This document shows positions 1 through 6,308 of a DNA stretch of 7,857 nucleotides, piece by piece (the first letter of the stretch is position 1; the number at the start of each line of letters is the position of its first letter). Location of the stretch: positions 1 through 7,857 of the forward strand of contig JAIRMX010000051.1 of NCBI GenBank assembly GCA_031258375.1, in the 5' to 3' direction. This stretch comes from Elusimicrobiota bacterium. Its GTDB lineage: Bacteria; Elusimicrobiota; Elusimicrobia; Elusimicrobiales; Elusimicrobiaceae. A program made the position numbers and the translations under genes. The notes beneath the pieces are model-generated. The model was not told the origin of the DNA. It did not search any database and saw only the letters and a program-made list of their open reading frames with translations.

Positions 1-236
1 GCTCCCTCAAGAGTTATATCAAAATTATCAAATTTAGTCGAATATTCGCCGTTTATAAGATAATATCTTTTTTGCGCTTCAACAAAACTTTTAACAAGAG
101 TATAAAGTTGCGCTCCGCGCGTTTTTTGCACGGACTTTTGATACTGCGGCAGAGCAATAGCGGCAAGAATGCCGATAATTAACACGACTACAAGCATTTC
201 AATTAAAGTAAACGCTTTTTTGTTTGTGGTGTTCAT
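1..236 (-). CDS. type IV pilin (prepilin), 3' end outside window
   Basis: This is the N-terminal 78 residues of a type IV prepilin; the C-terminus lies beyond the window edge. The protein begins MNTTNKKAFTLIEMLVVV: a short basic leader, then the prepilin peptidase site with cleavage expected between Ala8 and Phe9, and Glu at position +5 of the mature protein (Glu13). A hydrophobic helix continues to the A-A-I-A-L-P-Q-Y segment near residue 32, which is the classic pilin N-terminal spine. Family knowledge says such subunits are held in the inner membrane, cleaved and N-methylated by PilD, and assembled into a pilus or pseudopilus. The residue before the cleavage site is Ala rather than the usual Gly. 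The start ATG at 236 is fixed by a strong Shine-Dalgarno GGAGGAAG (complement of 241-248). A 9-bp hairpin lies just upstream. Whether it is a major pilin, minor pilin or pseudopilin cannot be told from this part. Confidence 0.9.
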   Translation of the reverse strand, partial: MNTTNKKAFTLIEMLVVVLIIGILAAIALPQYQKSVQKTRGAQLYTLVKSFVEAQKRYYLINGEYSTKFDNFDITLEG

Positions 237-260
237 GATACTTCCTCCGTACATAAAATA

Positions 261-282
261 AGTCTTTGCATGCGCAAAGACT
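261..282. promoter_or_regulatory. perfect 9-bp inverted repeat upstream of the pilin
   Basis: AGTCTTTGC (261-269) pairs perfectly with GCAAAGACT (274-282) around a 4-nt centre ATGC. It lies 12 nt upstream of the pilin Shine-Dalgarno. It could be a 5'-UTR hairpin affecting translation or mRNA stability, or a dyad operator. There is no run of T after it on the minus strand, so it is not an intrinsic terminator. The function is inferred only from position. Confidence 0.45.
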
Positions 283-333
283 GTACTATCTTTACTAAAC
301 TAAAACAGTTAAATTTGGAAGTTAAGAAATATT

Positions 334-367
334 CTCCCTTTAGTAAAGGGAGTGCCGCTTTAGCGGC
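334..367. repeat. twin palindrome (two adjacent stem-loops)
   Basis: Two hairpins stand one base apart. The first, at 334-352, has CTCCCTTTA pairing with TAAAGGGAG around a single G. The second, at 354-367, has GCCGCT pairing with AGCGGC around TT. Both are perfect. The pattern is that of a dispersed bacterial intergenic palindromic (REP-like) element, and it belongs to a mosaic of similar palindromes extending to 532. No coding sequence is supported here. Confidence 0.6.
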
Positions 368-443
368 GAGGGATTTAATGTTGTTGTTAGAACTGCTCTT
401 AAATCTCTCTTCCGACTTATACACTTGCGTCCCTAAGTCTCCC

Positions 444-464
444 TCTCTCTTTACGAAAGAGAGA
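444..464. repeat. 9-bp palindrome of the intergenic mosaic
   Basis: TCTCTCTTT (444-452) pairs perfectly with AAAGAGAGA (456-464) around ACG. It is followed on the plus strand by a run of A. It is similar in build, though not in sequence, to the hairpins at 334-367, and is likely part of the same composite intergenic element. Confidence 0.5.
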
Positions 465-480
465 AAAAAGCATAAGTTTT

Positions 481-532
481 TTCCTCTCCCTATATGAGGG
501 GAGAGGAAGCGCGCAAAGCGCGCGGGTGAGGG
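481..532. repeat. compound palindrome, REP-like, ending GGGTGAGGG
   Basis: A 10-bp stem TTCCTCTCCC (481-490) / GGGAGAGGAA (499-508) with an 8-nt loop is followed directly by GCGCGC-AAA-GCGCGC (509-523) and then GGGTGAGGG (524-532). This 'CCCTCACCC...GAGAGG' style of compound palindrome is common in intergenic DNA of many bacteria. It probably forms strong secondary structure in RNA or single-stranded DNA. Copy number elsewhere in the genome cannot be seen here. Confidence 0.6.
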
Positions 533-562
533 TAGAGTAAAGATAAAATCAGAAATTAATTT

Positions 563-600
<38 letters not shown>

Positions 601-604
601 TCTC

Positions 605-855
605 TTCCTTAATTGCAAGTTTTTTATTTTTCACAATAATACTCATTTTTTTGGAATTTTTTATAACTAATATTAATATACTAAAATTTTAGTCTGATGG
701 TCAACATTAGGTGTAATAGCGTCTGGAAAATGATTTAATAATATTTCAGTTTTTGAATATTGCGTTTAGGATATTTATTGTAAAGAAGAGTCTTATTGTA
801 TATTTATTAAGGCTGGATTTTTTACAGGCAGGTTGACAGGCGGCGTTTGAAGTTT
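605..855. other. AT-rich intergenic stretch, nothing recognised
   Basis: Together with the palindromes and microsatellite to its left, this completes a gene-free interval of about 620 bp between the pilin and the CNNM-EIIA gene. I see no gene, RNA or convincing terminator in it. The 3' flank of the CNNM-EIIA gene (minus strand, below 856) shows no clean GC-rich hairpin followed by a T run. Confidence 0.5.
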
Positions 856-2373
856 CTAATCCGGCACAATATTTTCAAAAGCAAGCAGAATTTCGGCTAT
901 GGCCGCGCCTGATTTCGCCCGTAAAAGAGAGTCGCATACCACTTTATTTGAAGCAATCGCCGCAAGCTCGGCCAAAAGTTTGAGCTGCGTTGCGGGTTCT
1001 TTGAACGGCGTTAGTATAAGAAATATTAACTTAACCGGCTCATCGTCGCCGCATTGAAAATCTATTCCTTTTTTTGATATGCCTAAGGCAACCATAGGAG
1101 CGTTTAAAACGCCCACTCGCGCATGCGGAAAAGCAACGCCTTTTGTAAACGCGCAAGACATTAATTTTTCTCTATTTTTGACAAATTCCCGCGCCTGCTC
1201 TTTGGAAAATATCGGGCGTTCTTTATAAACCGCGTCGATAATTTCGTCAAAAGCCGCGTATTTTTCCGTCGCTTTAAGATTAACTATCGAAGCGCGCGGC
1301 AGAAAGAAGTTGCTTAAGCGTATTGCGTTAGGCTTTTCGTATTCGTCGCGTATTTCGCCCACAAGTTCTTCAAGCACGTCTTCAAGCGTAAGCAAACCGG
1401 AAACTTCTCCCTTCGCGTTGCGTATTAAAGCCTGATGCCGGCGATTGCTCTGAAATTCGCGCAAAGCCGCCTCAACGGGCGTGTTTTCGTCAAGATTAAG
1501 CATGGGATAAGTATACTTTTCTTCTATAGGCTGGTCGGAATGTTCGCTTAAAGCGTCAAGAGACATTTCTTTTATAAGCACGTACTCTTTGGCGTCGTCG
1601 ACGGTTTTATCGTAGAGAGGATAGCGCGAATATTTGCGCGTTTTTATTATCGCGAAATTTTCCGCCCATGTATTGTTTTTGCAAAGCGCCGATATTTTTG
1701 AGCGCGGCGTCATAATTTCTTTTGCTTTCATTCGTTCAAAGTCAAAAAGATTTTCAAACATCATAAGCCGCCGCAGGGAAAACTTCCCGTCTTTTTGGGA
1801 TTCTGCAAACATCATTCTTAATTCTTCCTGCGAAAGCGCGGCCTCCGTCTCATGCGGGTTGATTTTCAAAAAACTGAGGCTGCGATAAGCCACGGCTACC
1901 AAAATCTTTCGAAATATTTTGGTAATCGCGTAAAAAAAGTGCATCGGGACAATTACCCAAAGAAGCGTTTTTTCCGGAAACTTTATTGAAAATAATTTAG
2001 GCACCTGCTCGCCGTAAATAACGTGCATCGACGTGATTATAAAAAACGACAGAATAAAAGATACGGCGTATGAAACGCTCTGCGGAAAAGAAAAAGCCGG
2101 CATAATGCGGCCTAGCAAATTACCGATGGAAGGCTCTCCCACCCAGCCAAGCGCGAGGCTTGTCATAGTTATGCCGATTTGAAGAGAGGAGAGATAATCG
2201 TCGATATTTTCCTGAGCGTAAAGAGCGAGTTTTTCTTTATAACCGCCGTGTTTTGCAAGTTCCGCAAGGCGCGTACGGCGCACTTTAACGAGAGAAAACT
2301 CTCCTAATACAAAAAAGGCGTTTAAAGCTATTATCATTAAGGCAAGAATTATGAAGATTATATTGGATGTCAT
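856..2373 (-). CDS. CNNM/DUF21-CBS membrane protein fused to a PTS EIIA-2 domain
   Basis: The 505-residue protein has three parts. Residues about 3-160 form a CNNM (DUF21) transmembrane domain with about four hydrophobic segments and the family motifs QIGITMTSLALGWVGEP (65-81) and GEQVPK (121-126). Residues about 214-346 form a CBS pair, opening with EIMTPRSKI (219-227) and closing with LLTLEDVLEELVGEIRDEYE (327-346). Residues about 351-500 are a PTS EIIA type 2 domain with GVAFPHAR (412-419), where His417 matches the phosphorylated histidine. CNNM/CorC proteins are linked to Mg2+ or Na+ transport, and in most bacterial members a CorC_HlyC domain follows the CBS pair. Here EIIA takes that place, which suggests control of an ion carrier by PTS phosphorylation; this is inference. 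The ATG at 2373 is the natural start before the first helix, but only an A-rich, weak Shine-Dalgarno precedes it. The tRNA-Leu gene begins its 3' end 37 nt upstream on the same strand, so read-through from the tRNA promoter may supply transcription. Confidence 0.88.
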   Translation of the reverse strand: MTSNIIFIILALMIIALNAFFVLGEFSLVKVRRTRLAELAKHGGYKEKLALYAQENIDDYLSSLQIGITMTSLALGWVGEPSIGNLLGRIMPAFSFPQSVSYAVSFILSFFIITSMHVIYGEQVPKLFSIKFPEKTLLWVIVPMHFFYAITKIFRKILVAVAYRSLSFLKINPHETEAALSQEELRMMFAESQKDGKFSLRRLMMFENLFDFERMKAKEIMTPRSKISALCKNNTWAENFAIIKTRKYSRYPLYDKTVDDAKEYVLIKEMSLDALSEHSDQPIEEKYTYPMLNLDENTPVEAALREFQSNRRHQALIRNAKGEVSGLLTLEDVLEELVGEIRDEYEKPNAIRLSNFFLPRASIVNLKATEKYAAFDEIIDAVYKERPIFSKEQAREFVKNREKLMSCAFTKGVAFPHARVGVLNAPMVALGISKKGIDFQCGDDEPVKLIFLILTPFKEPATQLKLLAELAAIASNKVVCDSLLRAKSGAAIAEILLAFENIVPD

Positions 2374-2409
2374 CTTTTTTTAAAACAACGTATACTAAAA
2401 AAGCATATT

Positions 2410-2490
2410 TGCGCGGGAAGGGACTCGAACCCTTAAGCCAAAGGCATGCGCCCCTCAAACGCACGCGTATACCAATTCCGCCACCCGCGC
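2410..2490 (-). tRNA. tRNA-Leu (anticodon GAG)
   Basis: The minus strand folds as a class II tRNA. The acceptor stem is GCGCGGG/CCCGCGC (2484-2490 with 2411-2417), with discriminator A at 2410. The D arm begins GCGG-AATTGG. The anticodon stem TGCGT/GCGCA contains one G-U pair and encloses the loop TTGAGGG, giving anticodon GAG (2454-2456). A long variable arm (TGCC-TTT-GGC) and a T arm AAGGG-TTCGAGT-CCCTT complete it. The long variable arm and GAG anticodon identify leucine (codons CUC/CUU). The 3' CCA is not encoded, so it must be added by CCA-adding enzyme. Confidence 0.95.
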
Positions 2491-2503
2491 GGATTATTTA
2501 TAA

Positions 2504-2531
2504 ATTATAACATATCTTACGATTAAATCAA
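2504..2531 (-). promoter_or_regulatory. sigma-70-type promoter for tRNA-Leu
   Basis: On the minus strand TTGATT (complement of 2526-2531) and a perfect TATAAT (complement of 2504-2509) are separated by 16 nt. Transcription would begin near 2497, a few bases before the mature tRNA 5' end at 2490. It may also serve the CNNM-EIIA gene downstream. Confidence 0.6.
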
Positions 2532-2636
2532 ACTCGTTCAAGTTAATTTCGGCGATAAAAATTTGCGCAAATGACTTTAAGCAAATATAAAAAAGCATAT
2601 ATCGTTAAGAACTATGATGTTTTATCCTTTGTATTA

Positions 2637-2645
2637 TGCTAAAAT
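2637..2645 (+). promoter_or_regulatory. extended -10 promoter of the yajC-secDF operon
   Basis: TGCTAAAAT fits an extended -10 element (TG-N-TAAAAT) with no good -35 hexamer at the usual distance. Transcription would start near 2652, giving a leader of about 24 nt that holds the AGGAGG Shine-Dalgarno of yajC (2664-2669). It is the best promoter candidate in the divergent spacer between the tRNA gene and yajC. Confidence 0.4.
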
Positions 2646-2675
2646 CTAATATATACGAGATTTAGGAGGCAGTAA

Positions 2676-3017
2676 ATGGAACCTACAACAACGGCTGCGG
2701 CGGCTTTGCCGGCCGCAAGCGGCGCAAGCACAAGCGCTATAATTCTTATGTTTATAGCTTTTCTGCTGATATTTATGTTTCTATCAAGCAGAACAAATAA
2801 AAAACGCGAAACCGAACAGAAAAAAATGATATCGTCTCTTCAAAAAGGCGATAAAGTTATTTTGCTCGGCGGGATAGTCGGCGTCATAGCGGGTTTTAAC
2901 GATAATCTTATCGAAGTTAAAATATCGGAAACGTCAAAGCTTTCGGTTTTGCCGAGCGGCATAGTTTCCATATATCAAAATATCGCGGCGGATAATAAGA
3001 TAAACGGAGCAAAATAA
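2676..3017 (+). CDS. yajC: Sec translocase accessory subunit YajC
   Basis: The 113-residue protein has a short Ala/Thr-rich N-terminus, one transmembrane helix (about 20-37), a basic stretch (R39-K50) and the conserved YajC body: S-L-Q-K-G-D-K-V followed by G-G-I-V-G-V-I (about 54-71). YajC associates with SecDF and the SecYEG channel in the inner membrane; its precise role is not settled. Length is normal for the family. The ATG is fixed by a perfect AGGAGG six bases upstream. The stop is separated from the secD ATG by a single base, so the genes form one operon, the usual yajC-secD-secF order. Confidence 0.95.
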   Translation: MEPTTTAAAALPAASGASTSAIILMFIAFLLIFMFLSSRTNKKRETEQKKMISSLQKGDKVILLGGIVGVIAGFNDNLIEVKISETSKLSVLPSGIVSIYQNIAADNKINGAK

Positions 3018-3018
3018 A

Positions 3019-4425
3019 ATGAATAAGCTGGCAATTAAATGGAGTTTAATTTTAATAATAATTTTCGGCTCTCTGGCTTTAATATATCCTTCTTACGAAT
3101 GGTATTCCAAAACGCCTGCCGAGAGAGAAAAGTTGGAAGCCACCGGAGACAGGCCCAAAAGAATTTTAAATTTAGGACTTGATTTGAGAGGAGGAAGTTC
3201 TTTGCTTTTAGAACTTGACGTAAGCAAGCTGACCGGCAAAGAATCGCTTACGGATTCAATGGCGCGCGCTATTGAAATTATCAGAAACAGAATTGACCAG
3301 TACGGCGTGGGGGAAATTCCGATAACAAGACAAGGCGAAAAATGGATTTCCGTGCAGCTGCCGGGCATAGCTAATCCGGAGCAGGCCGAAGCGTTAATCG
3401 GTAAAACGGCCATGCTCGAGTTTAGAATAGTTCAGGATAACAAGGACGCGCAGGAAGCGGTAAGCAAAATTTATGAACTTGACGACGCCTTTAACCCGGA
3501 CGGTTCCTTAACCGAGCAGGCGGCAAAACTTCAGCCCGCGGGCATTAGCATAATGAAAGACAAAAAAGGGAATATAGTCGCTTTATCGGACATCGCTCAA
3601 GTTACCGGAGCGGATTTAGAAGACGCTAGAGTGGCGCCGGGCGAATACGGATATTCTGAGGTTGAGTTTCAGTTTAATTCCGAAGGAAGTAAAAAATTCG
3701 GAGCTTTAACCGGCGCCAACATAGGCAAACAGCTTGCTATTGTGCTTGACAATACCGTGCAGTCCGCGCCTGTAATTCAAAGCAGAATTACGAGCAACGG
3801 ACGCATTACCGGTCAATTTACAGTCGAGGAAGCGCGCCAGCTTGCGATAATTTTGCGCGCGGGCGCGCTGCCGGCTCCGGTCACAATTATTGAAAAACGG
3901 GTAATAGGCCCGGGTCTTGGCGAAGATTCTATAAAAAGCGGTCTTAAGGCTTCGTTAATAGGCTTTTTATTTATAGTTTGTTTTATGAGCGTTTATTATA
4001 GATTTTCCGGCGTGATTTCAAGCGTTGCTTTGTTTTTAAACCTTGTTTTTCTTATGTCCACAATGTCTTATTTTGCCGCGACTTTAACGCTGCCGGGCAT
4101 TGCGGGTATAATTTTATCGCTTGCGATGGCCGTCGACGCAAACGTGCTTATTTTGGAGCGTATGCGCGAGGAGCGCTCTTACGGCCAGCCGCTTGCCGTT
4201 GCAATTAAAGAAGGTTATGACAAGGCGTGGAGCGCGATTTTCGACTCTAACCTTACCACCTGGATAGCTTCCATTTTACTATTCCAATTTGGCACCGGGC
4301 CGGTAAAAGGTTTTGCGCTTACGCTTACTTTAGGCCTTTTAGTGGGCGTGTTTACTTCCGTTTTTGTAACGCGCGCGATTTATGAACTGCTTTTGACGGC
4401 TAATCCAAAGGATATAAGCATATGA
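3019..4425 (+). CDS. secD: protein translocase subunit SecD
   Basis: SecD is an RND-type membrane protein that, with SecF, uses the proton (or sodium) motive force to pull exported proteins out of the SecYEG channel on the outer face of the membrane. The 468-residue protein has an N-terminal helix (about 7-24), the signature LGLDLRGGSSLLLELD (52-67), a periplasmic domain with V-Q-L-P-G-I (112-117), and a C-terminal block of about five helices from residue 306. That block contains AVDANVLILERMREE (371-385) and DSNLTTWIAS (409-418), both hallmarks of SecD, then the GPVKGFA segment (427-433). It is shorter than Escherichia coli SecD (615 residues), mostly through a smaller periplasmic part, as is common outside proteobacteria. 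Its stop overlaps the secF start by 4 nt (ATGA). Confidence 0.97.
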   Translation: MNKLAIKWSLILIIIFGSLALIYPSYEWYSKTPAEREKLEATGDRPKRILNLGLDLRGGSSLLLELDVSKLTGKESLTDSMARAIEIIRNRIDQYGVGEIPITRQGEKWISVQLPGIANPEQAEALIGKTAMLEFRIVQDNKDAQEAVSKIYELDDAFNPDGSLTEQAAKLQPAGISIMKDKKGNIVALSDIAQVTGADLEDARVAPGEYGYSEVEFQFNSEGSKKFGALTGANIGKQLAIVLDNTVQSAPVIQSRITSNGRITGQFTVEEARQLAIILRAGALPAPVTIIEKRVIGPGLGEDSIKSGLKASLIGFLFIVCFMSVYYRFSGVISSVALFLNLVFLMSTMSYFAATLTLPGIAGIILSLAMAVDANVLILERMREERSYGQPLAVAIKEGYDKAWSAIFDSNLTTWIASILLFQFGTGPVKGFALTLTLGLLVGVFTSVFVTRAIYELLLTANPKDISI

Positions 4426-5402
4426 TTAAATATTTCAAGATTTTACCAAAAACTAATATTGATTTTATCGGCATGCGTAAAGTATTTTTTACGCTTTCTG
4501 GCATTGTTATGATACTGTGCCTTGTCTCCGTGATTTTTAAAGGCATGAATTACGGCATTGATTTTACCGGAGGCACGGTGGTTCAGGTGCAGTTTGACGG
4601 CGCGATAGATATTTCAGGCATTCGCAATGTTTTAAACGGGCAGAATATTGACGCAGATATACAAACTTTCGTCGGTAAAAACGCTTTTTCCATTAAAGTC
4701 AAGGGCGCGCAGCATAACGTTAACGAAGTTTCGGATAAAATAGAAAGCGCGCTTCATAAAACCGGCGTTTCTTTTATCGTAGAGCAGCGCGATTTTGTCG
4801 GCCCTACGGTAGGCAGTCATCTGGCTAAAAAAGCTTTGTTTGCCTTTGTGATAGCTATGGCCGCTATGATTATTTATATAGGTTTCCGTTTCCAGAATAT
4901 TATTTGGGGCGCGATGGCGGTGGTGGCGCTTTTCCACGACGTATTTTTGGCGATAGGCGCGTTTTCTTTCTTCGGGTTTGAAGTCGATTTGGTTATAGTG
5001 GCCGCGTTTCTTACCATAGCCGGTTTTTCGGTCAACGATACTATTGTCATTTTTGACAGAGTGCGCGAAAATATAAAACTTCACCCCAAATACGGTTTGA
5101 AAGAACTTTTGAACCTCAGCGTGAACGAAACTCTCTCCAGAACCGTCATTACTTCCCTTACCGTCATAGTGGCCACGGCGATATTGTTTGTTCTGGGCGG
5201 CAGCGTGCTGCGCAATTTTTCTCTGGCTATGCTCATCGGGTTGATCTCGGGCGTGTACTCGACGGTAGGCCTTGTCACGTGCTTGGTTTATCAATGGACA
5301 AAAGACGGCAGTTACAGCGCAATGTCGGAACAGTCCGATTCTCTTGCTAGCAAAAGCGGTTTTGAAGCTCCCAAAATAAAAAGCAAAAAAAGGTATCGTT
5401 GA
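4422..5402 (+). CDS. secF: protein translocase subunit SecF
   Basis: SecF is the partner of SecD in the membrane-potential-driven step of Sec export. The 326-residue protein shows the expected parts: a first helix (about 20-39), YGIDFTGGT (44-52) in the short periplasmic domain, G-P-T-V-G (127-131) before the helix bundle, F-H-D (171-173), GFSVNDTIVIFDRVREN (201-217), which is the strongest SecF signature, and NETLSRT (235-241). The basic, serine-rich tail after about 292 is cytoplasmic. It is coupled upstream to secD by a 4-nt ATGA overlap, and its TGA stop overlaps the TTG start of the next gene. Length is normal for the family. Confidence 0.97.
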   Translation: MIKYFKILPKTNIDFIGMRKVFFTLSGIVMILCLVSVIFKGMNYGIDFTGGTVVQVQFDGAIDISGIRNVLNGQNIDADIQTFVGKNAFSIKVKGAQHNVNEVSDKIESALHKTGVSFIVEQRDFVGPTVGSHLAKKALFAFVIAMAAMIIYIGFRFQNIIWGAMAVVALFHDVFLAIGAFSFFGFEVDLVIVAAFLTIAGFSVNDTIVIFDRVRENIKLHPKYGLKELLNLSVNETLSRTVITSLTVIVATAILFVLGGSVLRNFSLAMLIGLISGVYSTVGLVTCLVYQWTKDGSYSAMSEQSDSLASKSGFEAPKIKSKKRYR

Positions 5403-6034
5403 CGGAAATGCGCAAAATACGCAAATTTAAAGTTCCTATACATTTGAAGGAAATACTCCGCCGCATAAAATTATCCGAAACGGATACAAAAGCGGCGGGG
5501 TTTTCTGACGAGAAAGATTTGACGGTTTTTATCGCGTCGCTTCACCGCGCGGTTGAACCCGGCGTAGTTTACGAGTTTATAGAAGGACGCTGTATGGAGC
5601 TTGCGGCTGCGGGCATTGAAAATAACGGAGTGCTTGGCGTGTGCGCGCTGACGCTGGGCTCTAAAATTGAAGAAGAAATAAACCAAATTAAAAATCATCA
5701 GGCTTTGGCAATTGCAAATATAATATTGTACGAATTTTTACGCACCGCCGTAACTTTTGTCGGCGGGCTTATCAAAGACGACGCGGAGAAGGAAGATTTT
5801 ACCGTCGGCGGATACGAAGTCTTATATTCGCCGTCTTTTTCTTACGGCCCGGAGCCTAAGTTTTTGCGGGAGGCCGTCCGCGTTGACGCGCAAATAGCGC
5901 AAAAAGCTTTGCCCGCGCTTTTTGACAGGCTTAACGCGCAAAAAATCAACCTTAAATTTATAGACGGGCAAATAGCGCCAAAAGCTACGATTGTTTTTAT
6001 GACGCCGTGGCAAAAGAAAAAGGGGAAGAAGTAA
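5399..6034 (+). CDS. unassigned protein coupled to secF; possible methionine synthase activation-domain fold
   Basis: The 211-residue soluble protein has no signal peptide or clear membrane helix. I do not recognise it with confidence. The order of three motifs resembles proteins with the B12-dependent methionine synthase (MetH) activation domain: A-L-T-L-G-S-K-I-E-E-E-I (83-94), a long hydrophobic helix (102-124), Y-S-P-S-F-S-Y-G-P-E (143-152), and I-N-L-K-F-I-D then P-K-A-T-I-V-F-M (183-201). In that family the middle motif helps bind S-adenosylmethionine. A strictly conserved set of residues is not evident, so this is a lead rather than a call. The TTG at 5399 overlaps the secF stop (TTGA) and gives the longest product; ATG at 5408, three codons in, is a good alternative. 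The GG-containing segment inside the end of secF is the only nearby Shine-Dalgarno-like sequence, consistent with translational coupling. The C-terminus is very lysine-rich. Confidence 0.8.
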   Translation: MTEMRKIRKFKVPIHLKEILRRIKLSETDTKAAGFSDEKDLTVFIASLHRAVEPGVVYEFIEGRCMELAAAGIENNGVLGVCALTLGSKIEEEINQIKNHQALAIANIILYEFLRTAVTFVGGLIKDDAEKEDFTVGGYEVLYSPSFSYGPEPKFLREAVRVDAQIAQKALPALFDRLNAQKINLKFIDGQIAPKATIVFMTPWQKKKGKK

Positions 6035-6082
6035 AATAATTTATTATTGCATGTAGCGCTTCCGTTTGAAATTAACCTCTAA

Positions 6083-6268
6083 TTATTTTGAAACTGGCAA
6101 AAAATAAGAATACTGTCCCGAGCTTTGGTCTGTGCAATTAGTTTCTTTTGGAGTAAAACCAAGACTTTCTGCAAGGTCAGCCCCTTTTTTTGTATAAACA
6201 TAGCAAAATGGATTATTAGCGTTATATAACATAGAAATATCACATTGCCATGCTGCAAATCCGGGTAG
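6083..6268 (-). pseudogene. C-terminal remnant of a type IV pilin-like gene, cut by the IS
   Basis: On the minus strand an open frame of 61 residues runs from the exact outer edge of the left IS repeat to a TAA at 6083. It reads L-P-G-F-A-A-W-Q-C-D, then N-N-P-F-C-Y-V-Y-T-K-K-G-A-D-L-A-E-S-L-G-F, and ends G-Q-Y-S-Y-F-L-P-V-S-K. The pairs of cysteines, the 'C-Y...K-G...E-S-L-G' pattern and the aromatic end resemble C-termini of pilins in Elusimicrobium-like bacteria; this is recognition, not a search. There is no pilin N-terminus (F-T-L-I-E) on the minus strand beyond the right end of the IS, so the front of the gene was lost, not just separated. A TTG 15 bases inside the IS could restart translation, but no ribosome-binding site supports it. 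Confidence 0.5.
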
Positions 6269-6288
6269 GGTCTTGTTGGACAATTAGG
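6269..6288 (+). repeat. left terminal inverted repeat of the IS
   Basis: GGTCTTGTTGGACAATTAGG matches the complement of 7103-7122 at 19 of 20 positions (G versus C at the eleventh base). It begins 40 bases before the transposase start and directly abuts the pilin remnant. Confidence 0.88.
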
Positions 6289-6308
6289 AGACAAAAGGAA
6301 GGTGAGCA

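Noticed and set aside
2374..2409. Terminator between tRNA-Leu and the CNNM-EIIA gene
   Set aside because: There are A/T runs but no GC-containing stem, so read-through into the downstream gene is more likely than termination here.
4632..5294. 220-codon minus-strand frame inside secF
   Set aside because: It is antisense to an unmistakable secF, with a basic, His/Arg-rich composition typical of a shadow frame.
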